Of a stretch of DNA of 64,000 nucleotides, positions 34,901 through 42,440 are shown piece after piece. This DNA is from Lachnospiraceae bacterium AC2029. GTDB taxonomy: Bacteria > Bacillota > Clostridia > Lachnospirales > Lachnospiraceae. Numbering within the stretch: position 1 is the stretch's first letter; each line of letters opens with the position of its first letter. A program made the translations under genes and the position numbers. Location: the NCBI GenBank assembly GCA_000703065.1, contig JNLK01000001.1:992001-1056000 (forward strand), written 5' to 3'. Below the pieces are notes generated by a model. That model had not been told where the DNA came from, did not search any database, and worked only from the letters and a program-made list of their open reading frames with translations.

Positions 34901-35321
34901 GTCCCGTGAGATAAGCGATATCCTTCAGGCCGTGAACTTCGATCATGTGGGACACTTCCGCATACACCGCATCATACCCGTCCGTCCAAAAGCTGTAGAA
35001 ATACTCACTGTCGTTATCCACAACGATCACCGGGCCTTCAAACTCCTGGTTCAGGCGCTGCTCCAGCTTCTTCACCACCCCCGGCGTTTGGATCAGATCC
35101 GCAAAAAGAATGACCGCATCAAAATCCTCCAGGGGAATCAGATTGTAAATGTTGGACTCCCCCAGCTCACGCTCTTTGCTGTTCTGATATTTGATATACA
35201 TTGAAAATGCAGTCACGCTGTATCCGTACGAGAAAGCCTTCTTAAACAGGCCACGGATCACGTCCTGCTGATAGGGTTCATCCGCCTGTGCGATCAGCAC
35301 TGCGATCTTTTGTCCACCCAT
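31983..35321 (-). CDS. cyclic-di-GMP phosphodiesterase: LacI-type sensor, EAL, C-terminal beta-helix
   Basis: A 1112-residue cytosolic protein. Residues 1-290 are a LacI-type ligand-binding sensor without helix-turn-helix, ending in ESCGCCP like its convergent neighbour. A linker domain (about 300-480) leads to an EAL domain (about 500-745) that keeps the catalytic set: YEALMR, FINS, ELTEQ, VDDYGTGYS, VKIDR, AEGVET and QGYY. It should therefore hydrolyse cyclic-di-GMP. The last 350 residues are beta-helical and resemble the Cthe_2159-type lipoprotein at 23481: compare KKRPCIHMAEDSKMTLVIEG with TRPCIYVKNADKVFITTT. Such domains are otherwise extracellular. ATG 35321 has GGAGG upstream. No signal peptide is present. 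Confidence 0.85.
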   Translation of the reverse strand: MGGQKIAVLIAQADEPYQQDVIRGLFKKAFSYGYSVTAFSMYIKYQNSKERELGESNIYNLIPLEDFDAVILFADLIQTPGVVKKLEQRLNQEFEGPVIVVDNDSEYFYSFWTDGYDAVYAEVSHMIEVHGLKDIAYLTGRKNHMHSKRRLMAYKDAMEAHGLAVDQKRIYYGDFWYTSGTNCAEVMLRDPENMPEAIICANDCMAIGFAEGLEKHGVKVPEDIALAGYGTSEEGQTSPKVLTSTYVPAEYYGGFAVEALMCVMEGKEIPEPHTEGILFLGESCGCCPKKEGENTRREIWRTDDSEEGYESVHNFLAEDLLCATSLEEFFRTVYESIFYLRGVRRLDICLDVCWLNPEEIVKDSFLKEGYPAWMVDVLSYDSEDPSRCRVGTERVFDTEQLFPQEPDGRPEGVIITPLFFEERSFGYAILGYDPEVAVYEEVTRLWLTSVMRGLESFRRFCVIQQVEKERAVKYPVRSAASVEMGPLTGVLAGLTKLEREEMQEVSRMLDENLLMYHFQPIVSAVDGHIYSYEALMRSATDKKIPPLSILHYADLLGRLSDVEKATFCNVLKIVDERSDIFGKRKVFINSIPGCKLDYKDYSRIESLLSANTGTAVVELTEQAELSDEELESVKQQYRRLGIGLAVDDYGTGYSNVSNLLRYMPDIVKIDRSLVSEIQNSAQKQHFVREIIDFCHANGIKALAEGVETVEELSTVIRLGADLIQGYYVARPSEELLEAVDSNVRMEISRFHQEMEDGTSDLTYIAGTTSRVSLNQLIKENKTTIVIGAKDATFRDITIAGTPNSDTKIHIEVLEGYDGRVTLENVCLSNRKKRPCIHMAEDSKMTLVIEGENNLKGGGIKVPKGAKLTVEGDGNLKIFLTGSDSYAIGNSVDKEHGVLDFYQDGEIQIESKGQTIIGIGSGLGGDIHICKGKYVLRLSGDEGVGIGSLKGDHPLELHDCDLYMENNFYKGVYIGNLENSSRVRIWRSLIRCVGSGKTIAAIGTVDGDLAEVEVNDLALQFDIRSDYQTAVGSLSGATRLRMSFAGFNYKGIGRQAMVYGGFNEDTELEFSSVDATIDLTSDSGKITNAPAEKIRDNYGRAKIIINGESYNMD

Positions 35322-35357
35322 ATTGTTGTCCTCCGAGTGTCTCCAATCATACTCTCT

Positions 35358-37505
35358 CTATCTCGGACCGCCTGTCACTTCATACTTCTCCCAGGTCAGT
35401 CCCTTTCTTTTCGAATCTGCCTTTGTCTCTTCATAGGGCATCGGTTTTCCGAAATAATATCCCTGCGCCTTCTCGCACCCGATCTTCTTCAGGAACTCGT
35501 AATGCTCTTCAGTCTCCACGCCCTCGCATAACGGCAGAATCCCCATGCCCTTGGCGCCCTCCACGATATAATTCATCAGCATGGCCGTTTTCTGATATTT
35601 GTCATAGCTGCGAAGGAATATCATGTCCAGCTTCAACACATCGAACTCATACTCCACCAGATTATTCAGGGAGGAGAAGCCGCTGCCGAAATCATCCAGC
35701 CATACCTGATAGCCCAGTTCCCGCATTTTCCTGCACTCCGCCTTGATCAGCTCGGAATCGGAATTCAGTACGCTCTCCGTGATCTCCAGATCCATCATGC
35801 TCCGGGGCACGCCATACTTCGCCCGCGTCTCTTCCACGATGCCGAAAATGTCACAGAGCTCGAAATCCAGTCTGGAGAAATTGATAGAGGCGGGAACGAT
35901 CTGATCCCCTCTCTCGATCACGCGGAAATAATCCCTGCAGACCTGCTCCACCACGTAAATATCCACCTTGTGGATCAGATGGAAGGTTTCCAGCGTCTCG
36001 ATAAAGTCTGCAGGCGAAAGGATCCCGAATTTCGGATCCACCCAGCGTACCAGTGCTTCATAGCCGCAGATCTCACCGGTGGCAACCCGCACGACAGGCT
36101 GGTAGTAAACCTTGATGTACCCATTATCCAGAGCCTCATCCACATGGTCCACCACGTACTGCTGCTTTCTGAGCTGTTCCCGGAGAATATCATCGTAGAT
36201 GCAGTAATATACGTCATGCCGGCGTTTGATGCTGTTGCACGCCAGACGCGCGTGATCACAGGCAAGGCCGATCTCCGTCATACGGTCATCCAGATAGTAG
36301 ATCCCTGCCTTGATCCGGACACGTTTATTGGTCTCCTCGGACTGCAGGATCCTCTTATAGACCTGTTCCACCTTACTCAGGATCACTTGCTTCGCTCCTG
36401 AAACGCATACCAAAAAATGATCCTCGGAAAACCTCGCCGCGATCCCGTCCTGGAACTCCTCCCGAATGGTCTTTGCCAGATCACAGAGAAGCTCATCTCC
36501 CAAACGGAAGCCGTTTCTTTCATTGAACAGCTTGAAGTTCGGGATATCAAAATGAATGATGGAAATGTCCTCTCTCCTGCTCCGCGGTGAAGCCAGCTTC
36601 ATCTGCACGCTCTGGTAGAAGAAGGACATATTGAAGAGTCCCGTCAGAGGATCTGTCTCCTGATTCATGGACAGGATCTCCGCTTCCGCGAAGGAATTCC
36701 TGTTTCGGTTCAGGTACTCATTTTCATCCACATCCACGATGAAGACATAGAAATAACTCTTCCCCTTCCTGCCGTGGAGCAGGTGGCCGAAATCCTCGAT
36801 ATACCGGGTCTCGCCCTTCTTGGTAAGGATCCTGTAGCGTACATAGTCATGCCGTTTCTCACCGAACATGGTCTGGGCCTGGATCTCATTTTCTATCTTA
36901 TGCAGATCATCCGGATGCACCATGCCCCGGAAGGAATTCCCGGTGTACTCCCGGAATTCATCCAGCGTCTCGCAGCCATAGAGACGGATCACATTTTCCT
37001 CCGCGAAAAGTATCTTCTCATCGCCACCGCTCTCATAGATGAAGAAGCCTCCCGGAAGCCCGGTGGGAATGTGCCCTCTCGTGTAGCGCTTCAGGTACTT
37101 CTTCAGATATTCGTATCTCTGCTTCTTTTCTTCTTTTGCAAAATGTTCTTCTCTGGATTGCAGCGGATTGCCTTCATAGTTCAGCTTCTCATCGCCGAAC
37201 TGCTCGCTGGTCAGGTCAAAGACGGCGTCACCCACCACATTGTAGCAGTGATAGTTTCCGCCCGGACGGAGGATCCCGTAGACGTCACCTCCGAAGATAT
37301 CCTGCACAAGAAATGCCGTGATAGAGCACTGACCCAGTGTCATGTTCTCCGGACTCCATTCCTCGCGAAGACGCGGCGCGCAGGTATATTCGCACCATAC
37401 ATGCGTCAATGCATCATAAAGATCCTGCGGTGTCCTGATACCTGAATATTCTTCGGACATTGCCGGGACCTTTGCCTTCTGCCACCCATAGAAATTGTAA
37501 CCCAT
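35358..37505 (-). CDS. YunG-like, PAS, degenerate GGDEF and EAL fusion protein
   Basis: A 715-residue signalling protein. Residues 1-135 resemble YunG-family proteins, with GQCSITAFLVQDIFGG and NYHCYNVVGDAVFDLTSEQF; C60, H86 and D97 could form a catalytic triad. A PAS domain (about 155-265) follows. The GGDEF domain (about 275-430) has SEDHF in place of GGDEF and should be inactive. The EAL domain (about 445-700) keeps EALVRW, SINFS, LEITES, LDDFGSGFS, LKLD and CEGVET, so it is probably an active cyclic-di-GMP phosphodiesterase. AAGGAG precedes ATG 37505. It lies 36 bases upstream of the LacI-type phosphodiesterase gene on the same strand and may be co-transcribed with it. Confidence 0.82.
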   Translation of the reverse strand: MGYNFYGWQKAKVPAMSEEYSGIRTPQDLYDALTHVWCEYTCAPRLREEWSPENMTLGQCSITAFLVQDIFGGDVYGILRPGGNYHCYNVVGDAVFDLTSEQFGDEKLNYEGNPLQSREEHFAKEEKKQRYEYLKKYLKRYTRGHIPTGLPGGFFIYESGGDEKILFAEENVIRLYGCETLDEFREYTGNSFRGMVHPDDLHKIENEIQAQTMFGEKRHDYVRYRILTKKGETRYIEDFGHLLHGRKGKSYFYVFIVDVDENEYLNRNRNSFAEAEILSMNQETDPLTGLFNMSFFYQSVQMKLASPRSRREDISIIHFDIPNFKLFNERNGFRLGDELLCDLAKTIREEFQDGIAARFSEDHFLVCVSGAKQVILSKVEQVYKRILQSEETNKRVRIKAGIYYLDDRMTEIGLACDHARLACNSIKRRHDVYYCIYDDILREQLRKQQYVVDHVDEALDNGYIKVYYQPVVRVATGEICGYEALVRWVDPKFGILSPADFIETLETFHLIHKVDIYVVEQVCRDYFRVIERGDQIVPASINFSRLDFELCDIFGIVEETRAKYGVPRSMMDLEITESVLNSDSELIKAECRKMRELGYQVWLDDFGSGFSSLNNLVEYEFDVLKLDMIFLRSYDKYQKTAMLMNYIVEGAKGMGILPLCEGVETEEHYEFLKKIGCEKAQGYYFGKPMPYEETKADSKRKGLTWEKYEVTGGPR

Positions 37506-37535
37506 ACTACGCTCTCCTTACGCTCAAGAGAATAG

Positions 37536-37570
37536 AAAAACCCCAAATTACATTGTATCGTAATTCGGGG
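37536..37570 (-). terminator. terminator behind the YjdI-YjdJ fusion gene
   Basis: On the minus strand CCCCGAATTAC pairs with GTAATTTGGGG around an eight-base loop and runs into TTTTTCT. It ends the transcript from 38117 before the YunG-EAL gene. Confidence 0.85.
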
Positions 37571-37661
37571 TGAAAATCAATGATTGGGTCGTTTCTCTGC
37601 GGGTGCAGAACGGCGGCTTTATCCGCGTTTAAACCGTTTTTATTCTCATCTGCGGCAGCAC

Positions 37662-38117
37662 TTACGGAAACAGAAGGCCATGCGCAAAGGAACAGGTAGC
37701 CGTAAGCTTTATCCTGCTCTTCTCGGCGGCTTCGGCAACGCAGTATACCAGCCTTTTTCCGATGCTCTTTCCACCGTAGGCAGGATCCGTCTCCGTGTGA
37801 TAGATGCAGCGCCCTTCCTCTGTCTCGCTGTACTGGCACATGCCCACCAAACGGTCACCGTCATAGGCCGCGCTTCGGCATGCCTCCTCCTCGAACACCA
37901 CACGGATCCCGTGGTTGTAGGTGATCTTCAGTGCGCCGGTGGGACATTTCTGTATGGTCTGCCAGATGCGGGCATCCTCGTCCTTCGAGATGTCGATCCA
38001 GGGCTTCCTCGTAATATCAAAAACCTTCGGGCAGCCGGTCACACAACGTTTCGCGTGACGGCACACCTCCGAGTTCCAGAACACCGTGATATTCTCATTT
38101 GAATATAATCTGTGCAT
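37662..38117 (-). CDS. divergent 4Fe-4S mono-cluster domain fused to a GNAT-like YjdJ domain
   Basis: A 151-residue protein. The first half has the YjdI-type (Fer4_19) pattern: cysteines in EVCRHAKRCVTGCPKVF, then KPWI and KCPTGAL, which would bind one iron-sulfur cluster. The second half (about 80-150) matches the small YjdJ-type acetyltransferase-like domain with HTETDPAYGGKSIGKRLV. In Escherichia coli these are two adjacent genes, yjdI and yjdJ; here they are one. ATG 38117 is set by GAGGAGG six bases upstream, ruling out an in-frame start at 38150. It follows the GGDEF-EAL gene by 29 bases and is likely in the same transcript. Function is unknown. Confidence 0.82.
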   Translation of the reverse strand: MHRLYSNENITVFWNSEVCRHAKRCVTGCPKVFDITRKPWIDISKDEDARIWQTIQKCPTGALKITYNHGIRVVFEEEACRSAAYDGDRLVGMCQYSETEEGRCIYHTETDPAYGGKSIGKRLVYCVAEAAEKSRIKLTATCSFAHGLLFP

Positions 38118-38146
38118 GATAACCTCCTCAGGCAAAGTCGGTTCCG

Positions 38147-39826
38147 TCAATCGTAGTTTCCCAGATCCAGTTTCCGCTCAAAGTCCTCTGCAGGCAGCGG
38201 CCTGTCGAAATAGAAGCCCTGCGCGATATTGCAAAGATTGCTGCGGAGCATTTCCACCTGCTTCTTCGTCTCCACACCCTCGACCACGCACTCGATGCCA
38301 AGATCCTGGGCAAGGGATACAACATGCTTAAACATGACACTTGTGATACTGTCGGAGTGCTCCTCATCCACCGGCAGGAAGCACCTGTCGATCTTCAGAA
38401 CGTCCCAGGGGATCTCACGGATCAGGTTCAGCGAGGAATAGCCTATACCGAAATCATCCACCGCCATGCTGACCCCTTCCGCCTGAAGGTCATTGACCAC
38501 CTGCTTCAGATCACGGAAATGTACGTCGGTGGTGGTCTCGGTCAGTTCTATCTCGATCAGATTATGCGGAATCTCGTATCTGTCAATGATCTCCATGATA
38601 TGCTGCTGCAGATCCACATCCACCAGATGCTTTCTGGAAAGGTTTACGGATACACGGACCACATGCCGTCCTTCATCCCGTCTGCGCCGAATATCCCGGC
38701 ATACATGCTCCAACATGTAGAAATCCAGATCACAGATATCCATGTTCTGCTCCAGGATCGGTATAAACTCCAGTGGAGGGATCATCCGACCTTCATGGAA
38801 CCAACGGCACAGAGCCTCTGCGCCCACGATCTCGCAGGTCTCCACATTTACCTTCGGCTGATAGAACACCTTAAACTCTTCCGCAGTCAGCGCCATACGG
38901 AACTGACTCTGAACCCATTTCACACGCTCATTCATCGAAAGGAGCTTGTCATCATAGAAGACGATGGCACCTTCCTCGGAGCGCTTGGCAACTGCGGAAG
39001 CCACCATGGTCTTCTCCATGATATCCCCGCGATGACGGAACACAAAGCCCTCCGGGATCCGGAAGATTCCTGCCGAAGCAGAAACGATGATCTTCCTGTC
39101 TCCGCCGTCACTATAGAATATCGGCGTACCGCTCAGAACCTCCAGCAGCTCCTTCTCGGCTTGCGGCGGGAAGAGCCCCAGGAACTTGTCTCCGCCGAGA
39201 CGTCCTACAAATCCTTCCTCCCCTGCAATCTTCTTGATGGTCAGGTAGAAGTTCCTCATGACCATATTTCCGTTTTCCCGACCAACCTCCTGATTGACCA
39301 TGGAAAAATTATGCAGATCCAAATGCACTGCCAGCATATCCGGCAGACTGCGCGTTTCATTTTTCATTATGATATGCCGCGCAAATGCCCGGAAATTCGG
39401 ATAACCGTCGTCATCCGTAAAGACAAACTGTTCTACCGTACGCACCAGTCGAATCCGGCTGAGAAAGCTGAGGATCAGCCCCAGCAGAAGATCCAGCTCA
39501 TTCTTCTCCTGTTCAGTGAAGTCCGCTCTGTCCTCCGGTACATAAAGCAGTCCTTTGACCACAGCCTTTGTGGCGGTTTCGATCCGTATCTCCATCGCCA
39601 GCTTATCGGCACCGGGACGATCCACATCACAGAAGGTCTCGCCATCGCCCTTTCTCTCCCGGTCCACGTTGATATAGAATTCCGTAACTCCCTTTGTGAT
39701 CCCGTAATAATCGGAGATCTCATTCACCAACGCCACATACTCCTCCCGGTTAAAACCGCTCCGGTTATGAGTTTCCTTTACCATGCGCTGAAGAAATTCA
39801 TGAAATTTTGCATGATCATCGCCCAT
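38147..39826 (-). CDS. GGDEF-EAL cyclic-di-GMP phosphodiesterase
   Basis: A 559-residue cytosolic protein. Residues 1-135 are a helical/beta sensor region that may be GAF-like. The GGDEF-type domain (about 145-290) has LGGDKF, so synthase activity is doubtful, but GTP binding is possible. The EAL domain (about 305-550) retains AEALCRW, SVNLSR, IELTET, VDDFGIGYSS, LKIDR, VEGVET and QGFYF, the full catalytic set. The net effect should be breakdown of cyclic-di-GMP. ATG 39826 is preceded by GAGAGG; an upstream in-frame start at 39847 lacks a site. A possible -10 TATACT lies at 39950-39955. It is followed closely by the YjdI-YjdJ fusion gene. Confidence 0.86.
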   Translation of the reverse strand: MGDDHAKFHEFLQRMVKETHNRSGFNREEYVALVNEISDYYGITKGVTEFYINVDRERKGDGETFCDVDRPGADKLAMEIRIETATKAVVKGLLYVPEDRADFTEQEKNELDLLLGLILSFLSRIRLVRTVEQFVFTDDDGYPNFRAFARHIIMKNETRSLPDMLAVHLDLHNFSMVNQEVGRENGNMVMRNFYLTIKKIAGEEGFVGRLGGDKFLGLFPPQAEKELLEVLSGTPIFYSDGGDRKIIVSASAGIFRIPEGFVFRHRGDIMEKTMVASAVAKRSEEGAIVFYDDKLLSMNERVKWVQSQFRMALTAEEFKVFYQPKVNVETCEIVGAEALCRWFHEGRMIPPLEFIPILEQNMDICDLDFYMLEHVCRDIRRRRDEGRHVVRVSVNLSRKHLVDVDLQQHIMEIIDRYEIPHNLIEIELTETTTDVHFRDLKQVVNDLQAEGVSMAVDDFGIGYSSLNLIREIPWDVLKIDRCFLPVDEEHSDSITSVMFKHVVSLAQDLGIECVVEGVETKKQVEMLRSNLCNIAQGFYFDRPLPAEDFERKLDLGNYD

Positions 39827-40103
39827 AGTATACCTCTCACAAATCAACTTAATCTTATGATGTCAGGACAACGGTCCCCCTCCGCTGATGATCCGAAGCA
39901 TGCCTGCGTGCCGCCCGGATCAACTGATCCTGTCACCATACTTATTCATAGTATACCATATTGCGCGCGGAAAACCTACCTCAAGATGGTGATACTATGC
40001 ACAGGTTTTTATCAGTACAGGTTCCGAAACGCCATCTGACGTTTCGAGAACCTTTCACACTCACAAACACCGAAGGGGTTTGTGTCCGGCCGAAGATCTG
40101 CTG

Positions 40104-41546
40104 TCAATCCAGACGGAAGAAACAAAAATCCTCAACCTTGTAGAAATCATAAATGTGGTCTCCGCTCACCATCCGGTTTCCGGGGCCGATCACGATCCCG
40201 TCATATCCGGAAGGAACGAATACATAGAACGCTTCCTCTACCGACACATGCCCGTCCTTTGTGAGTTTCTCTACTGTAGTCCAGAAATAGCCATCCGTCT
40301 CCTTACCGTCGATCCTGAACCTGATCCTGTAAAATGAGGCTCCTGTGGTATCGGTCATGCGCACAAAGGTATCATCCAGAAGATCGACATCGTAGTAGTC
40401 ATTCACCTCCCAGATATAATCATAGCCATAGGTTTCAAAAACTTCATCATCAAAATCGACCCGATACTTCAGAACCTTCTTCTCGTATCCGGTCAGATCG
40501 ATTCCGTTCTGCCTGCCGAACTCTATCGTATCCTGCCCCACTTTTTCCTTGGAATACTCCGTAAATGTGACCTTTGCATTGGCATATTGAACAGGAGTCT
40601 GCGACGTACAGGTTCTGAAGCTGTACTCCACATTCAGCATGCAGCTGCAATCCATCTGATACTTTTCAAAATCCGGTGTTCCGTCTGCGACCGTGGTCTG
40701 CTCTGTTGTTCCGTCCTCGGTGTCCCTCTCGGTCGTATCCGTCCGGTTTTCCGTCTGCTGCTCGGTAGCCTCCGTCTTCCACTCGGTATCCTTTGACTGT
40801 TGCTCCGTTCTCCCCGTTACGGTTCCGGATTCGGTCGTTATCTGCGAGGATTCCGTGCTTTTCTCCTTCCGGTCCCGAAGGAAGCCCGGCCACAGAAACA
40901 GCATCATCAGAACCAACGCGGCAATAAGGGCTGTCACGCCGGAAATGATCCCGATGATCATTGCTTTATTTGACTTCTCCGGAGGCGGTACCACCGGTTC
41001 TGTGGAGGGCTTTATGTACGCAGAATCCTGTCCATAGTCGCCCGGTGTCGTTCCGGGTTTCCACCGGGACTGTCCCTGCTGTGCCTGTCCGTACCGAGGG
41101 AGCGACTGTCCGTTCGGACGGTTCGCATTTCCCTGCGGAGCATACTGTCCCTGCAGCGCCTGGCCGTACGCAGGCTGACCCTGAGGCGTCTGCTGAACAT
41201 ACTGCGGCTGACCGCCTGCCGGACCCTGTGCTCCATACGGGTTATGCGGCGCCTGGCCCTGTGGCTGGCCCGGCATACCCTGCTGCCCGTACTGCCCATG
41301 CGGCTGGCCCGGCATACCCTGGGGCCCGAACTGTCCCTGCGGCTGGCCCGACATGCCCTGGGCGTTATATGCTCCGCCCGGCTGTCCGAACGTCGGAACC
41401 TGAGTTCCGTATTGTCCCTGCGGCTGGCCCGGTGCTCCCTGCTGCCCGTACTGCATCATACCGATAGGCGGCATCGATGCTCCGCAGGCGGGACACTGTG
41501 ACGCCCCGTCCGCAACCCATTTCCCGCAGTTATTACATACTTTCAT
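40104..41546 (-). CDS. zinc-ribbon membrane protein with Gly/Gln/Pro repeats
   Basis: A 480-residue protein. It begins with a zinc ribbon (C4, C7, C18, C21). Residues 30-175 are imperfect repeats of about 12 residues built on GQPQGQYGxQG. One membrane helix (about 198-220) leads to a Ser/Thr/Glu-rich spacer and a folded extracellular domain of about 190 residues that I do not recognise. The orientation would put the ribbon and repeats in the cytoplasm. AAGGAGGAG precedes ATG 41546. It seems to be transcribed alone. Similar layouts occur in Firmicute envelope-stress proteins, but no function can be assigned. Confidence 0.75.
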   Translation of the reverse strand: MKVCNNCGKWVADGASQCPACGASMPPIGMMQYGQQGAPGQPQGQYGTQVPTFGQPGGAYNAQGMSGQPQGQFGPQGMPGQPHGQYGQQGMPGQPQGQAPHNPYGAQGPAGGQPQYVQQTPQGQPAYGQALQGQYAPQGNANRPNGQSLPRYGQAQQGQSRWKPGTTPGDYGQDSAYIKPSTEPVVPPPEKSNKAMIIGIISGVTALIAALVLMMLFLWPGFLRDRKEKSTESSQITTESGTVTGRTEQQSKDTEWKTEATEQQTENRTDTTERDTEDGTTEQTTVADGTPDFEKYQMDCSCMLNVEYSFRTCTSQTPVQYANAKVTFTEYSKEKVGQDTIEFGRQNGIDLTGYEKKVLKYRVDFDDEVFETYGYDYIWEVNDYYDVDLLDDTFVRMTDTTGASFYRIRFRIDGKETDGYFWTTVEKLTKDGHVSVEEAFYVFVPSGYDGIVIGPGNRMVSGDHIYDFYKVEDFCFFRLD

Positions 41547-41610
41547 TCTTCTCCTCCTTCGGTCGGATCGATTTCATGTATCGCACCTGACGACAACTCC
41601 TTATCCTTGT

Positions 41611-42302
41611 ATTGTACCATGTCTTTGCTTCGCAAAGCCATGCATCTGCTTCACAGATGTACGCTGCTCACTTTGCTCGCATCCTGTATCCCTCGCTTTG
41701 CTCGGGACCAGGGGGCCCCTCCCTCTCTTCGTTCGGGCTATCCCCTGGCTATTGTACCATGTCTTTGCTTTGCAAAGCCATGCATCTGCTTCGCAGATGT
41801 ACGCTGCTCACTTTGCTCGCATCCTGTATCCCTCGCTTTGCTCGGGACCAGGGGGCCCCTCCCTCTCTTCGTTCGGGCTATCCCCTGGCTATTGTACCAT
41901 GTCTTTGCTTTGCAAAGCCATGCATCTGCTTCGCAGATGTACGCTGCTCGCTTTGCTCGCATCCTGTATCCCTTCGGGACCAGGGGGCCCCTCCCTCTCT
42001 TCGTTCGGGCAATCCCCTGGCTATTGTACCATGCTTTTGCTTCGCAAAATCATGCATCTGCTTCGCAGATGTACGCTGCTCGCTTTGTTCGCATCGTGTA
42101 TCCCTCGCTTTGCTCGGGACCAGGGGGCCCCTCCCTCTCTTCGTTCGGGCAATCCCCTGGCTATTGTACCATGCTTTTGCTTCGCAAAATCATGCATCTG
42201 CTTCGCAGATGTACGCTGCTCGCTTTGTTCGCATCGTGTATCCCTCGCTTTGCTCGGGACCAGGGGGCCCCTCCCTCTCTTCGTTCGGGCAATCCCCTGG
42301 CT
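41611..42302. repeat. tandem array of five hairpin-rich repeats of about 140 bases
   Basis: Units begin at 41611, 41751, 41891, 42023 and 42163. Four are 140 bases, and the third is 132 because an internal CTCGCTTT segment is missing. Each unit contains several short dyads such as CTTTGCTTCGCAAAG, ATCTGCTTCGCAGAT and CTCGCTTTGCTCGGG, plus CAGGGGGCCCCT. All three plus-strand frames are open across the array, but this is a by-product of the unit length and not coding. Single diverged copies lie at 59662-59771 and, inverted, at 60672-60790. Confidence 0.9.
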
Positions 42303-42362
42303 ATTATAACAAATTATGTTCCGGAATGTAGTAAAATTTGAGATTTTCTCCGTGCAATCCGG

Positions 42363-42391
42363 TTGCTAACCCATTTCAAAAAAGCTATAAT
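42363..42391 (+). promoter_or_regulatory. promoter of the MBL-GAF-GGDEF gene
   Basis: TTGCTA (42363-42368), a 17-base spacer and TATAAT (42386-42391) lie 49 bases before ATG 42441, just past the repeat array. Confidence 0.75.
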
Positions 42392-42440
42392 GATATGGTG
42401 AATTCTTTCATGGATTCACAGGGGGGAAAGGAGAAGACAC

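Noticed and set aside
38324-40039. Plus-strand open frame opposite the GGDEF-EAL gene
   Set aside because: The EAL motifs on the minus strand are clear; the opposite frame has none.
41611-42302. CRISPR array
   Set aside because: Units are 140 bases, contiguous and without unique spacers; no cas genes in the window.
41607-42341. Open frames in all three plus-strand frames across the repeat array
   Set aside because: The 140-base unit lacks plus-strand stops and shifts frame each copy, so openness is automatic; no ribosome binding site and the same repeat occurs in non-coding gaps.
41547-42440. Cyclic-di-GMP riboswitch near the GGDEF genes
   Set aside because: CGCAAAGC-like strings in the repeats recall the riboswitch, but the other conserved parts and the tetraloop stems are missing.
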